In this document: positions 15,201-26,900 of the stretch, piece by piece
How positions within the stretch are numbered: position 1 is the stretch's first letter
Layout: each line of letters begins with the position of its first letter
NCBI GenBank assembly: GCA_013397455.1
Contig: VYZB01000026.1
Location: 732,210 to 796,209, forward strand
Direction of reading: 5' to 3'
Origin: Crotophaga sulcirostris
Taxonomy: Eukaryota > Chordata > Aves > Cuculiformes > Crotophagidae
Length of the DNA: 64,000 nucleotides
Notes under the pieces: generated by a model
What the model was told of the DNA's origin: nothing
The model's database searches: none
The model's input: the letters and a program-made list of their open reading frames with translations, nothing else
Translations under genes and position numbers: made by a program

Positions 15201-16410
15201 CCCTTTCATTGGAGAGAGCCTTCTTGGAAGGAATCTGAGTAACACAGATGTATTATTTAATAGCAACAACAACAAATTCCCTGTCTCCTGTTTGCTGCAT
15301 ACTGGACTACAGACAAACAGATTTGTCATTTGTGTTAACATTCTTTGGTGATTTCTGCAACTTCAAATTATATTTAGCTGAGGGAGCCACATTCAGATTT
15401 ACTGTTTTTTCTTTTTTTTTTCAATTCTTCTCCACATGAATAAATCTGGGAAAACAATCTTATATGCAGAATGTGTTTTAATACAGATGATTTGAATGCC
15501 TTATTAATTTATGATATACAGCAGAGAGGGCTATTAGAGCCCTTATTGTTCACTTCTTGTATTTCCAGCTGAAAGCTGGACATTTTAATCAATGACTGAA
15601 AAGTAGCCAGTTCAATCACTGCAGTAGCTTTTTGATAGTTCATGTCTGGTTGTTATATAAAATACTCTCAAATACTAAATGTCTACTTGAAATTTAACAG
15701 CAGAACAGGCTTTTATGGTGTTGCAATGACATCCAATTTAAGATTAGTGCCACTTCAGAGCAAAGTGAAAAGATCTTTAGATGCTCAATGATTCAATCGT
15801 TGTTCGAAATTCCTGTTTCCTGTTGAGTTATTGTGTGAAGTGCTGAACTAAGACTAATTAACCCTTGTAGGAATCTAGCTGTATGAACACAAAATTTGCA
15901 TTGATGTCCAATGACATAGCAATTAAAGCATAACAGAAAGCTTACAGTTGATTAAAGGCTAAATTACAGCTTACTATTTGAAATGCATTGACATCAGTTG
16001 CTCTTGGCTTTATGGGTTATCACACATGAACTAAGGCATGTGAGGCTGGTGAAAACATTAGAACATAGAAAATTTATCTCGTATTTTGAAAATTATATGC
16101 ATTACTTATATTTCGTATAAATATTTCTACTTTCTTACCTTTTAAACAAAATGAGTAAGAAAGGAAACAGAAACTATATTTGCAGCAGTTTCTCTGGCTA
16201 AGAGCAACTTTTGACAAGGATGCTTTAACACTGAGAGACATACAACTGCTGGAACTAGAATGATGACATTGACTTTTGGTGAAATTCTGCTTGACAGTAA
16301 AGTGCGGTATATGGTAATAACATTTTCAGCATCAAAGGTATCTTTTAGAAGTCTCTAGATCCTTAGCAAGTTTATGGGCAGCACCAAATTGGTGAAAGCA
16401 TCAATATCAC
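6217..16410. other. MTNR1B downstream flank, no gene seen
   Basis: About 10 kb of AT-rich sequence with no coding exon that I recognise. The longest frame (7759-8148, minus) has no recognisable domain. It contains a 21-base tandem repeat at 11581-11643 and two stretches (about 9880-10100 and 15780-15990) whose unbroken AT-rich texture with homeobox-type motifs resembles conserved non-coding elements. Confidence 0.5.
11581..11643. repeat. 21-base tandem repeat, three copies
   Basis: Three head-to-tail units, each beginning TGGCTTAATA or TGGCTTAATC, start at 11581, 11602 and 11623. The first two units are nearly identical (TGGCTTAATACGCCAGATAG against TGGCTTAATATGACGGATAG); the third diverges in its second half. 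Confidence 0.8.
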
Positions 16411-16697
16411 AATGTCACAGTATCACAGTATTACAAGGTTGGAAAGGACCTCTGAGATCATCGAGTCCAACCTATAACCCAACACTAACACCAACCCATC
16501 ATCTAAACCATGGCACTGAGTGCCTCATCCAATCTCCCCTTAAACACCTCCAGGGTTGGCGACTCCACCACCTCCCTGGGCAGCGCATTCCAATAGCTAA
16601 TTACCCTTTCAGGGAAGAACTTTTTCCTAATATCAAGCCTAAACTTTCCCTGACGAAGCTTGAGTCCGTGTCCTCTAGTTCTGTCACTGGTAACCTG
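16411..16697 (-). mobile_element. CR1 LINE, 3' end (subfamily shared with 31348)
   Basis: Reverse-oriented CR1 of about 287 bases, starting with a tail of TCACAGTA-like units and ending at CTGTCACTGGTAACCTG. It is close to the copy at 31348-31701, including the shared block GCACTGAGTGCCTCATCCAA, so both belong to one comparatively young subfamily. It abuts a forward CR1, head to head. Confidence 0.9.
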
Positions 16698-17516
16698 AAT
16701 ATACTGAAGGGCAGGGCTGATAATCAGAGGGACCTCGATAGGCTGAAAAAATGGTTTGCAAGGAACATCATGAAGTTCAACAAGGGGAAGATATTGCAAG
16801 TAAGATGGAATAACATCACGCGACATTACAGGCTGAGGCTCAGCCATTAGGAAGCAACTCTGCAGAAAAGGACATTGGGGTCCTTGTGGACAAGAAGTTG
16901 ACCACAAATCAGCAATGCTTTTGCAGTAAAGAGGGCTGTATTAGGAAAAAGATCACCAGCAGGTCAAGGAAAGCGATCCTTCCATTTTATCCAGTGCTTG
17001 TAAGACCACATCTGGAGTACTCTGTCCTGTTCTGGGCTCCCCAGTGCAAGGAAGATACATATATATCTGGAGTGAGTCCAGGAGGGACCACCAACCTGGT
17101 CAAGGGTCTGGAGCCCAGGACATGTGAAAAAAAGCTGAGAAAGCTGGATTTGTTCAATTTGGAGAAGAGAAGATGAAGGGAAGACCTTATTGCTGTCTAC
17201 AAGTACCTGATCAGAGGATGATAGAGCTACAGTCTTCTTGAAGGTGCATAATGATAGGATGAGTGGCAGTGGGAGCAAGTTGCAACATGGGGCATTTCAA
17301 ATAGATATTAGGAGGAAAAAGTATACCATGGGGGGCATCAAATACTGGTGGAGGATGTCCAGAGAAGTTGTGTAATCTCCATCCTTGGAAGCCTTCAAAG
17401 TTGACTGAGCCAGGTCCTAAATAATCCGATCTATTTAGATCTGGTTTGAGCAGGAGATTGGAAAAGATGACTTCTGGAGGTCCCTTTCAACCTAAGTTAT
17501 GATTCTGGGATTCTGA
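16698..17516 (+). mobile_element. CR1 LINE, forward copy
   Basis: Forward CR1 of about 820 bases. It carries the sense blocks AACATCATGAAGTTCAACAA, GGACATTGGGGTCCTTGTGG, CACATCTGGAGTACTCTGTC and TTCTGGGCTCCCCAGT, and ends in the usual tail GATTCTGGGATTCTGA. The upstream part derives from the end of ORF2. Many substitutions and small indels make it older than its reverse neighbour. Confidence 0.9.
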
Positions 17517-20500
17517 CAGTATTATTGAGATTGTGAGGGAAAACTTACAGCTACTCATATACTGATTACCACTCAGATCAGAACATTTCAAGCTAGACGT
17601 AGTCTTTATTTTAAGGCCTCTTAAAGACATTTGTGAGGATTTGTTTCCCTTTTGATTATAATTGATCAAAACCAGAAAAAGTGTTGCCATTGAAAGCAAG
17701 AGGCTGTGAGACAGACTGCTCTTCCTGGAAAAGCATTTTTTTTTTTGCCAGTTGTAGAGAGAGCTTAAGGCTCCTAAGCCATGTAGGCGAATTGTTCTCC
17801 TTAAGACTGGGGAAACAAGGCTGGACCAAGATACTCCTGACATTAAAAAGGGAGCAGAATGAGAAAGGGGTACAAATACACTGAAGAGTCAAAAAATAGA
17901 ACCCTGGAAATTTGCTCTCAGCAGAGGAAAGAAAGAATGGACAATCACAGTATCTGCTAGAAAAACCACATTCCTATAAGCAATACCTGTGGCCTTATCC
18001 TCCCATAAATCATCCTGTCCAGCAGCAGCTGCAGCAAAAATGTTGATTTCCAGAGTGCTTCGTGGGCTTGGCATATTCATTTACTTTTCTGTTAACAGCA
18101 ATTAGGCAAGCTCTGTTTTGTGGACAAAATAAAAAGCACGGAAATTCTCCATATCTGGACATTATTGTGCAGTCTTCCACATTTTGCTCTCTTGTTAATC
18201 CATGTGTGTCTTCAGTATTTAATGGGAATTGTTGAAAGTTAGGAATTGCAAAGTGCATGTTTCTACAGCAGAGTAACTTTAGCTTTGTAACATGATGTTA
18301 TTATTCAGGGTTTTTTTTGAATTTTGCAAAGCCCTTATGATTATTTTTTCCAGGATGAAATGGTTACATTTGCACTGAACATGTGAATAGGAGATTTGCC
18401 ACAAGATTTCCTTGTGAAGCAATTTAGAGTTATGGTCATATAGGTTCCTTTCGTAGGTTTTGTTGTTGTTGTTTTCTTTTCTAAGGACAAAGCCTCATTG
18501 TTCATTAGTTTTTAATTAAAATCACAGCTGGCATCAGTGAACCTCAATTATCGCTGCTTAAATTATCAGCTGACATGCAGTTGGTTGATTTTTTCACAGG
18601 ACTGTAGGTGAAAGGGAACCTCAATAAGTTTACAGAAGAGTAAAATTAGTTGGCAGGTAATTCAGATATAAAATATGATCTTTTAAATGCTGTTACCATG
18701 CTCAGATTTTGTATATTCTCCCGAAGAATGATTCTTAATATAGCGATTCCAAGGATTCATTCCACAGCCATCGAACTCTTTGGACTTTTCCCTGCACGAT
18801 GGCATGAGATACCTGTTCCGTAAGCGGACACCAACAATACTCCATAAGGGCTGCCCAGCTGTTCCCAGGGACTAAAGCCCTCAGGGCTGAACACCAGAGT
18901 TTCTACAGTTAGTGAATGTGACAGTCACACCTCTGAGACCATGTCCAGTGGAGCACACAGTGAGTCATATCCTTTGTGGTTTCAACCTCCAACTCCAGTT
19001 GTTAAAATCAGAGTATCCATTTTTTCGACAATGAATGTAATGTGGCTCTTACCCCAGGGTAAATTTGTGACACAAAAATATTCCTAAAAATATAGATTTA
19101 AAAAATATTTTTGGTTATCTTTTTCTTACTGCAGTTAAAGATGTTACTAACATGAAGATGAGCAGGAACCAGTTATGTATTCTACAGCTGACATCCATAG
19201 GGGTCTCTTCGCATGCTCATTACAAATTGAGGCAGAATATTTACTTACTATCATACACCAGGTGTGCAAGATCCAGTTGAAATAGCAACATATCAATAGA
19301 TGACTGAAAATAAATTGTCTTCTCCATTTTCAATTAAATCTTGAAATTCCTTTAAATGGAAGAAATTGTTCAGATTACTAAAATTGTGTTATATGTGTAT
19401 TAAGGAATATATACAATCTTCCATATGTATTAATTCATTGTGAAATTCCCAGACTTGTGCAATTATTTAAAAGTACATTTGGGAAATAAAATTAATTTTT
19501 ATCTAAATGGGTTCTTAAAGGATGAAGTGAAGAGGACCCTGAGAATGAGCCAGACAGAATTATTCTATTCAGTCCATAATTTGGTGTGAAAATCCGATCT
19601 CACTTAAGTCAGCAGTAATAGGATTGGATCTTCAGTCTTAATTCTTCCTTGAGAGTGAAAATCTCACTTACACAGAGTCAGGATAAGGATAATGCATTGC
19701 TTCAGTGTCATTTAGACTTAACCACACCTCCACTTCCCTCTTTACTACAATAGAATTTACATCGGGTCTCCACCTATCTATATAAGGTTTTTTTCTAATC
19801 AGAGTTCTATTGTAAGAACAATTCTAGAATATGTTTATTTCTTTTTTTAAAAAAAAATAAAAACACAACACTTTTAAATGACGAGAATATTAAATGCTTT
19901 AAAACACACAAAATTTCCTGGAAACTTTGTCCCTGAGGCCTTAGTTTTACCTTCACTAGTTACCTTGTGCAGAACACAGGATGTACCTGACTTTCCTCCT
20001 CCTTTTTCTTAAGGTGTCTATATGTGATATGCTGGTATGAATACTTTTGTATAATGGAAATCAAAATTTCCTCAAAGATGCATAAATCTGTACAGAGCTG
20101 GTATGTTCTTTCTCAACATACTTTCAAATCACCATATAACCATATCCCCTAACTTGATAGTTACATTTTAAGTTGCATTTGTAATTCCTTCTTCAAATGT
20201 AAATTAAGGGAAAATGGATTTTGAATCATTACAAGAGAAGGGGAAAAATTAATGTAAGGCTTTTGATGTAGGTAGATGGACATATTACTATGTGGAAAAA
20301 TAAAATTCTGTGATTCTATGTTTCTGTACTATTACTCGTGTTAGCATCATTTAGGACACTTGAGGAGATACTAACACAAGGATTCTTAAAAATGATCTTT
20401 AATTTTTAATGTGCTGAGATAATTTGTAAAGTGACTTTATAAAAATTTCAAATCTTCCTATCAGTATGCAGAATGATAGCTGCTCACTTTTACAGCCTGG

Positions 20501-21659
20501 TGAGCGGTTCCAATTTTTACATCTGGTTTATGGCGCTAAAACAATAATGTGAACTTGATCCAAATTCTGAACTGTATTCTGACTTATGTCAGCAAGTGAT
20601 AAACCAAGGTCAATCAATTTCCTTCTACTGCTAGTTCATCTACAAGTCAGATAATAAATTTTGCTTTTCAAGTCACAATTTTGAGTACTCATAGAAGTCC
20701 GAAAAAGTACGATTGTCCATGAAGCAAACTTGATGCCCTTCTGTGCAAGTTCTCCAAACTCTTGAAACTCCTTATTTACTCTGGGGGAAGTTTCACACAT
20801 AGGCATACATGTGTATTAGTTCTCTGTTCAGCACATTGGCGTGAATGTCGTGAAGAAAGACAATGCATATGGAAATTGTGTCAGCCACAAAATTGTTTTC
20901 CAAGTAAAACCTACATATTAATGATTGCTACTTTTAGCTACAACACTTTTATCATCTACTACCAGGTTAAATTGGTACCATCTTTTTCTTAGCCCTGTTC
21001 ACAGAGTTTTCACCTTCCATCAGGCTACTGCTGTATGAGTCCTAAGGTACTGAACTTCAGAAATTATCTGAGGAACATGATAGAAGCTAGGAGAATCGTC
21101 ACATTTGTTACTTTGCTATACTTTATATAGACTTTTGGCAAGCAAATAAAACATTTGAAATATTGTGTTTCTTCAATTGTTTTCTACGGGTACAGCAGCA
21201 TAAGGCTGGTGTTTAATATGTCTTTTTGGCTTCAGGAGCAAAATATTGGCTGTGCAAATTAACATTACCACAGAAGTATTTTCAATAATAGCCAGGTCAT
21301 GAAACCCCAAATGGAATGTGATAGCAACCTAAATTCCTTCTTTTACTATTTCAATACCTGAGAGAGGTTTACCAGAGAAAAGCTGATTAGCCTGTCTCCT
21401 CTTCCCTGAACAGTGCTACTAAGAGCAATGTACATTTCAAGCCTAATGAAATAAGTTCATTGATTGTATGTTTGCACACGGATCCCTGATCTGATTTAGA
21501 GATTATGCAGATCACATTGTGTAAATTATTACGGCACTGTGGAGTACAACATTGACTGTAATCTAATCTGAATGGGCAGTGCTAAAATGTGTTGCTTGAA
21601 AAAGAAGAAATCCAGTTTGAATTTGAGCTGGGCTTGAAAAGAAAATGGAAAATAATCTT
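17517..21659. other. MTNR1B downstream flank, no gene seen
   Basis: AT-rich sequence beyond the probable 3' UTR. No coding exon recognised. A stretch at about 18490-18610 has the look of a conserved non-coding element. A short CR1-tail-like string at about 20308-20325 is too small to call. Confidence 0.5.
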
Positions 21660-21665
21660 TTTATT
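21660..21665 (-). terminator. Candidate distal poly(A) signal (AATAAA)
   Basis: First canonical AATAAA on the minus strand after the MTNR1B stop codon, about 1.45 kb downstream. Use of this site would give a 3' UTR of ordinary vertebrate length. Confidence 0.35.
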
Positions 21666-22912
21666 TTATGAACTGTGTAAATATGAACTGCAGGTACACT
21701 AATTATGGGACTGAAACCACCTATCTTTGCCTGAAATGCATCAATATGAGCTACCTGATCTTTGTTACCGTCAATGAAGATACAGTCAGTGAGTTCTGTC
21801 AATCCATTCCCCTGAACAGTAGACATGGCTGTTTCAAGATAAAATTAATCTTTTCTTAGAACTCCATGGCCTACAGTGAGAATTTAGAAAATAAATAGTG
21901 TGCAAACACCTGCACAGGAGACATCTCAAAGTAGGCAAGATGGATAAATCTCACTCTAGCTATCCAAAGTGAGATATTTGAACCAGTAATCAAAGTTCGT
22001 TCTTATGTCAGTGAAAGACGACCAGTACCCTCCTAAAGCAATTAATCTCATCCTTGGAAGTGTGTTTATAACAGGTAAAAGGAAATGTATCTCCTCTACA
22101 GGGAACCTTGAAGGTTACCTTAGACTAGATACCAACAGTGGATTTTGTTCAAAATTAGCTATAGGCAAGTGATGCAAATATCTCAGCTATGACTATGTAA
22201 AAAAGGCTGCTTCTTTTGGTTTAGCATCATTTAAGATGATCTAGGTTTATCCTGCCTAGTGTCCAGTTGCCACTCCAGACAATCACAGGTCATAGGCCAT
22301 AGTTTCCAGCCTGTTGCAAATGTGTAAGATGTACTAAAGTGCATCAGATGACGCTGGATATATATATTCAGGTAAATAAATGGAGCACAATGAAAATTCA
22401 ATCCTCTCTAAAGGAAGAGTATTTTGTAAAGGAAATGTGGAAGAAATCAACCGTGTGTATTATGTTATCTACCATAAAATCAACCACAGAGGATGAACAG
22501 TGTTAATACACTGTGTTTGTAATCTCAGTGTGTGTAAGCATGAGAAACCTGTCAGGAAAGGGCCTAGTGTTAATATTTGCTTTCACACAAATATTACTCT
22601 CTTCAATTTACAAGTGTGATTCAAAGATACTACTACTGCCACCAGTACATGCACAGAGATGTGATGCTGGCTTATGTGTGAAAACCAGTATATTTAGTTC
22701 ACTCTCTTTTTTCAGATACAGGAGTGAGGAATATATCACTCCACAGCCTTGATGAGCTGCTGTGCCCGTAGACAAGTACCATCACTACATGTTCTAAGTA
22801 ATGAATCCTGACCTTGTATAAAGAATGCAAAACTCCCACTGAAGTGAAAAATGCCCTATCTGGGAGCAGAATTCAGCTCTCAGAACTAAACCAGCTTGCA
22901 GTCACCTGCTGC

Positions 22913-22918
22913 TTTAAT
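22913..22918 (-). terminator. Candidate proximal poly(A) signal (ATTAAA)
   Basis: ATTAAA on the minus strand, about 195 bases downstream of the MTNR1B stop. This is the commonest natural variant of the canonical hexamer. Such hexamers also occur by chance in AT-rich DNA. Confidence 0.35.
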
Positions 22919-23112
22919 TCTGAAATATGTTTTCAATAGATAACTTGTATAAATCATGAATTGAGAGCAATGTGCTTTATCAAGAAAACAGTATTCCAGT
23001 CACAAAGTGCCATCCAAATGGAAAGCCCCATAAGTAAGCAAAAATGACCAGAACATTACAACTATATTCTTGGATTTCTCTATGACAGACTCTTGCATTT
23101 ACTATTACATAT

Positions 23113-23981
23113 TTACAAGGTATCAGTTTTCATTTGGTCATTGTTGTTTAAAGCAGGAGAAGGCTTGCTCTTCTGGCCATCAGTTCCTCCTTTGGATGTG
23201 TCCTGGAAGAAAAGCCTTGGCATCCACAGCGACATTAAAATTCGTTTGTATTCATTCCGAAAATTCTGGTTAAGAAGTCCATATATTATTGCATTAAGGC
23301 AGCTGTTGAAATAGGCCATGAAGTAGCTTACAATGAATAACCATTCAGGAACTTTTGGTGCCATTTCCATAGGATCGATGGCTACAGCCAGTCCAATGAA
23401 GTTCAGAGGTGCCCAGCAAAAGGCAAAAATCACAAAAACCACAAACATGGTAAGAAAGTTTCTGAAGTCACTTTGCTTCAGTCTTGGCTTTGTTTCTGAC
23501 TTGACTCGTCTTCTAACTTGAAGCACTAAAACCCAAATTCGAAGGTAGCAGAAGCTCACAATGGTGATGGGGACGATGAAGTGAATTACCACAACAGCTA
23601 TTGTATAGTAAGAGCTTGCAGTCTGAACAAATGTGCATGAATAGACTCGTGGATCATACTTTAGAGACCCAACAAAAAAATTTGGCACAATTGCAATTAC
23701 TGTTAATATCCAGATTAAGGAGACGTACAGCATTGTGTTCCAACAGCTGTACACTTTGTCATAGGCAAAACTATGACATATGTAGCAATATCGGTTTATT
23801 GCAATTGCAGTGATGTTGAAAATCGAGCCTATTACACTCAGGCCCATTACAAAGCCACTCACTTTACAGTGCATTTCACCCAAAGTCCATCCATTGTGGA
23901 AAATAGCTAAGAGCACGAGTGGGTATGGATACAAGGCCACCACCAGATCAGCCAAAGCCAGACTCACCACAAATGCGTTAC
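23113..23981 (-). CDS. MTNR1B: Melatonin receptor 1B, coding exon 2 (TM2 to C-terminus)
   Basis: Second and last coding exon, joined to exon 1 in phase 1 to complete codon G71. The acceptor is a pyrimidine tract ending CCCCAG, with AG at 23983-23982. With exon 1 it gives 359 residues against 362 in human MTNR1B. Visible family marks: D82 in helix 2; the C109-C186 extracellular disulfide pair; N133-R134-Y135 at the end of helix 3 (melatonin receptors have NRY in place of DRY); N171, Q190 and H204, equivalent to ligand-pocket residues N175, Q194 and H208 of human MT2; C259-W260-A261-P262 in helix 6; and N300-A-I-I-Y304 in helix 7 in place of NPxxY. The tail ends D-T-L, which could be a class III PDZ ligand. 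There are no stops or frameshifts, so the gene looks functional. The Mel1b-like sequence of loops and tail separates it from MTNR1A and Mel1c. Confidence 0.97.
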
Positions 23982-23989
23982 CTGGGGAA

Positions 23990-26900
23990 GAAAAGAAAAA
24001 TACATTGATATAAGTCTCTAAAAGCAAGCATAGTTGTGAAAAACAAGAAAATGCATTTTATTTTGGATACCTGCAATGCTAAATTATTGATGATGTCAGC
24101 AAGCAGTACATTTATAGTACCAATAGGTCTTTATGAGAAATAATTTAATTTTGCAATTCAACTTAGAACACTATGGAAATACCTGCAGCAACATGATGTT
24201 TTAAAGCTGTTGGTGATTGGATTATACCCACCTTTCTATTTTAAAAAAACCCATAATAATCAGTGAGCCAGTGAGGCAGAACATAAGCATGTGTTGAATT
24301 GTTTCAGTGCAGCTAACTCCACAGCTGGATTGGATAAGATGAAAAAGAAAAGAAGTCTAAATTGTGCCAGGTTGGCAGGCTATTATACCATTCTAGTCTT
24401 TCAGTGGAATACAACGGACTCAAGAGGTATCAAGAGGAAGGATATACAAAGACTAGATCTGTAGGGATTAGAAGGATATATTAGTTTATGCCTAAATTGT
24501 TACACAATAGTCTGTAGTATAGATAGTTTCTGCACCAATGAGTTACCCATACTGCAGTTATTTTTCCATTGGTTTGACTAAGGATGAGTGAATCACCTTC
24601 ATCATTCTCTGTAGAAAGGCACATATAATTATATAAAGAAAAAAAATGTGTGAATGCAAAATAAAGTATTCAAAATTATAGAAAGACTGTTTAGATTATT
24701 TTCTGCTGATGATGTTCAAAGACATATTAGTGATATGGTTTAAAGATATTATGTTTAAAGGTATCACTTTAAATAGTGTCCTTTTCATCAATTTGAAACT
24801 TCGGTACATCATATCCAGGGACACTTTAATAAAATAGTGAGATAGTAAACCATACTGCTGAAAAAACAGATTTTTACCACGATGAGTAGTGCATTCCTTG
24901 CTTTTTAAGAAAGATATGAAACTATTCTCTAGGAACTTCCCAGGAGACAGAAAATAGAGGTACTAACTTTGGATTCTTGCCAATTAGGTGGCATAAACCA
25001 CATTTCTGGTTTACATACTCATTTTTTTGCTTAAAGTCCTTCACAGCATGGACAGACGTGCAAAGGACCCAGGTATCATTTGAAATTGTGTGTATAATGT
25101 ATTTTTTGAAAAGAGCAATTAGATTCTCAATCCTACAAACTTTGAGCTTTTTAGCCCTCATCTAGGAAAGCAGTTCTCCATTTAATTTTAAGCACAGAAA
25201 TAATACAAATAATGCTGTGGATAAGGATTTCATTAGCTGGGATCCATAAAACTGACAACCTTGTAGGATTAAACTTTTTGATCCACCTGCTCTACATCTT
25301 TGGCTTGCTTAACATGAATTAAGGAATGGGGAGCTCTCTTTCTTCAAGTGGAAGACCATGCTTATCAGAATTTGCAGAACAGCTACTGAACCTAACAGAA
25401 AGCAGGATTATCCATCTGTAGCTACAGAAAAACAACTCATGTCAGAAGTGCTGTACAACCTATTTTACATGGTTTCTTGCTGTAAATTTACCAGCCTGTC
25501 TCACACTCTTTTTATACTTCAAAAACCATACAAGTGTTTTCATAGCTACAGTTCACTGACGTGTTGCTGGATGTAAGGCAATTCCATGCTATTTGTTTTA
25601 GAAGTAGGAGGTAAACCAGATAGCACTGTTGGGTTTTGTGCCCTCCCAAGCCAAAGTCACTCCTTGCTTTAGTTTGAGGCAGGTCTACCAGAATATGTCA
25701 TTGGACCTGCACAAGAAAACATTTCTTGCTGGTTTTATATGCACTATACTGAATAAAATTCAGTAATGGCATGCTATTGGGAAAAGGGTAAGCATAATTT
25801 TCAGGTACAAAACCACATAAAGTAATTTTTGTGTCTTACTAAGGACTGCTAAGGTATTAGAAAAATTACTCCATTTTGGGGCTTCGCACTTCAAGAAAGA
25901 AGTAAACCCTAATTAGAGCTAATCTAGAGCAAAGTAAGTATCTACTAGTTTTACACTCTGTGAGGAAAGATTGAACAAAATAGGGAGTGGATTGAGGAGA
26001 GCATGATAACTTCAGATAAGTGAAGCAGGAATGATATAATCTGTTTCCATGACTGTGGTGTACACAAACAAGCTTCAGTCACAACAAAGGTGTTTCAAAT
26101 TAGAACAATATTTTAATGGCAAGAAGAGGGAAATGCTGGAACATCTTGCTTTTAGTTTGCCATTGGAGGCTGTAAGAAAAAGTTAAATAAGCATTGTAAG
26201 TACTGGACTAGATACAGTGGATACCTGTTTTGAGCTTGGGAAGGATGAGGCAACTTTCAAGCCCTTTCCCTGCCATGTAATAAACAGGATAGAAGACAAG
26301 ACTAACAAAGGAGCAAGGATATCTTTATCGGAACATATTTACATCATGGCAACAAGAATTTATCTTACTTTGTTTCATCATTGTATCTGACATAAGAAGA
26401 CAGAGAAGTCAAGAGAAAGGAAGAAAAAATATTCTTTTTTTTTTCATTTTTAGAATGCCTTTTGGAGTTCAGTCCAGGATGTGTGCTAAGATTAATCTAA
26501 TCTCTGAGGCCTCCCAGCATCAGCTTACCTCTAAAATGTAATTGCTCAGTAAAAATCATGTGGGCATTCAGGTCCTTCAAACATGTTTGGAAATTTACTG
26601 TAAAGTACATTTGGCAAGAGAATTTCAAAATCTTGGGTGTAATTTAGGACTTCTTGAAAATTCCAGCTGCAATGAATAAGGACAGTTAGCAATGAACTTG
26701 TCAAGAACATAATATATCACTTTACAATATAGAAGAAAAATGGCGCAACATCTAGAAAAGCCTCAAGCGATTTGTCATTCCTATGGCTGTTTACAGGGTC
26801 AGGTGTTCACATTGTGAATTGTAAAGTAAGGTCCAGTGTTTTTTTCTTTCTATTTGGCTGACCATGGGATGAAATTTAGTATCATATTACTGCAATGAAT

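Larger units (their letters stand above)
21660..23112 (-). other. MTNR1B: Probable MTNR1B 3' UTR
   Basis: Sequence after the MTNR1B stop codon on the minus strand. Two candidate polyadenylation signals mark possible ends: an ATTAAA variant at 22913-22918, about 200 bases past the stop, and an AATAAA at 21660-21665, about 1.45 kb past it. I find no AATAAA between them. The extent is inferred from these signals only, since no transcript evidence is available here. Confidence 0.45.

Noticed and set aside
16374..16907. 158- and 134-codon frames on opposite strands
   Set aside because: Both lie within the head-to-head CR1 pair and are read-throughs of repeat sequence.
20300..20325. ATTCTGTGATTCTATG-like string resembling a CR1 tail
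   Set aside because: No CR1 body precedes it, and it is too short to call.
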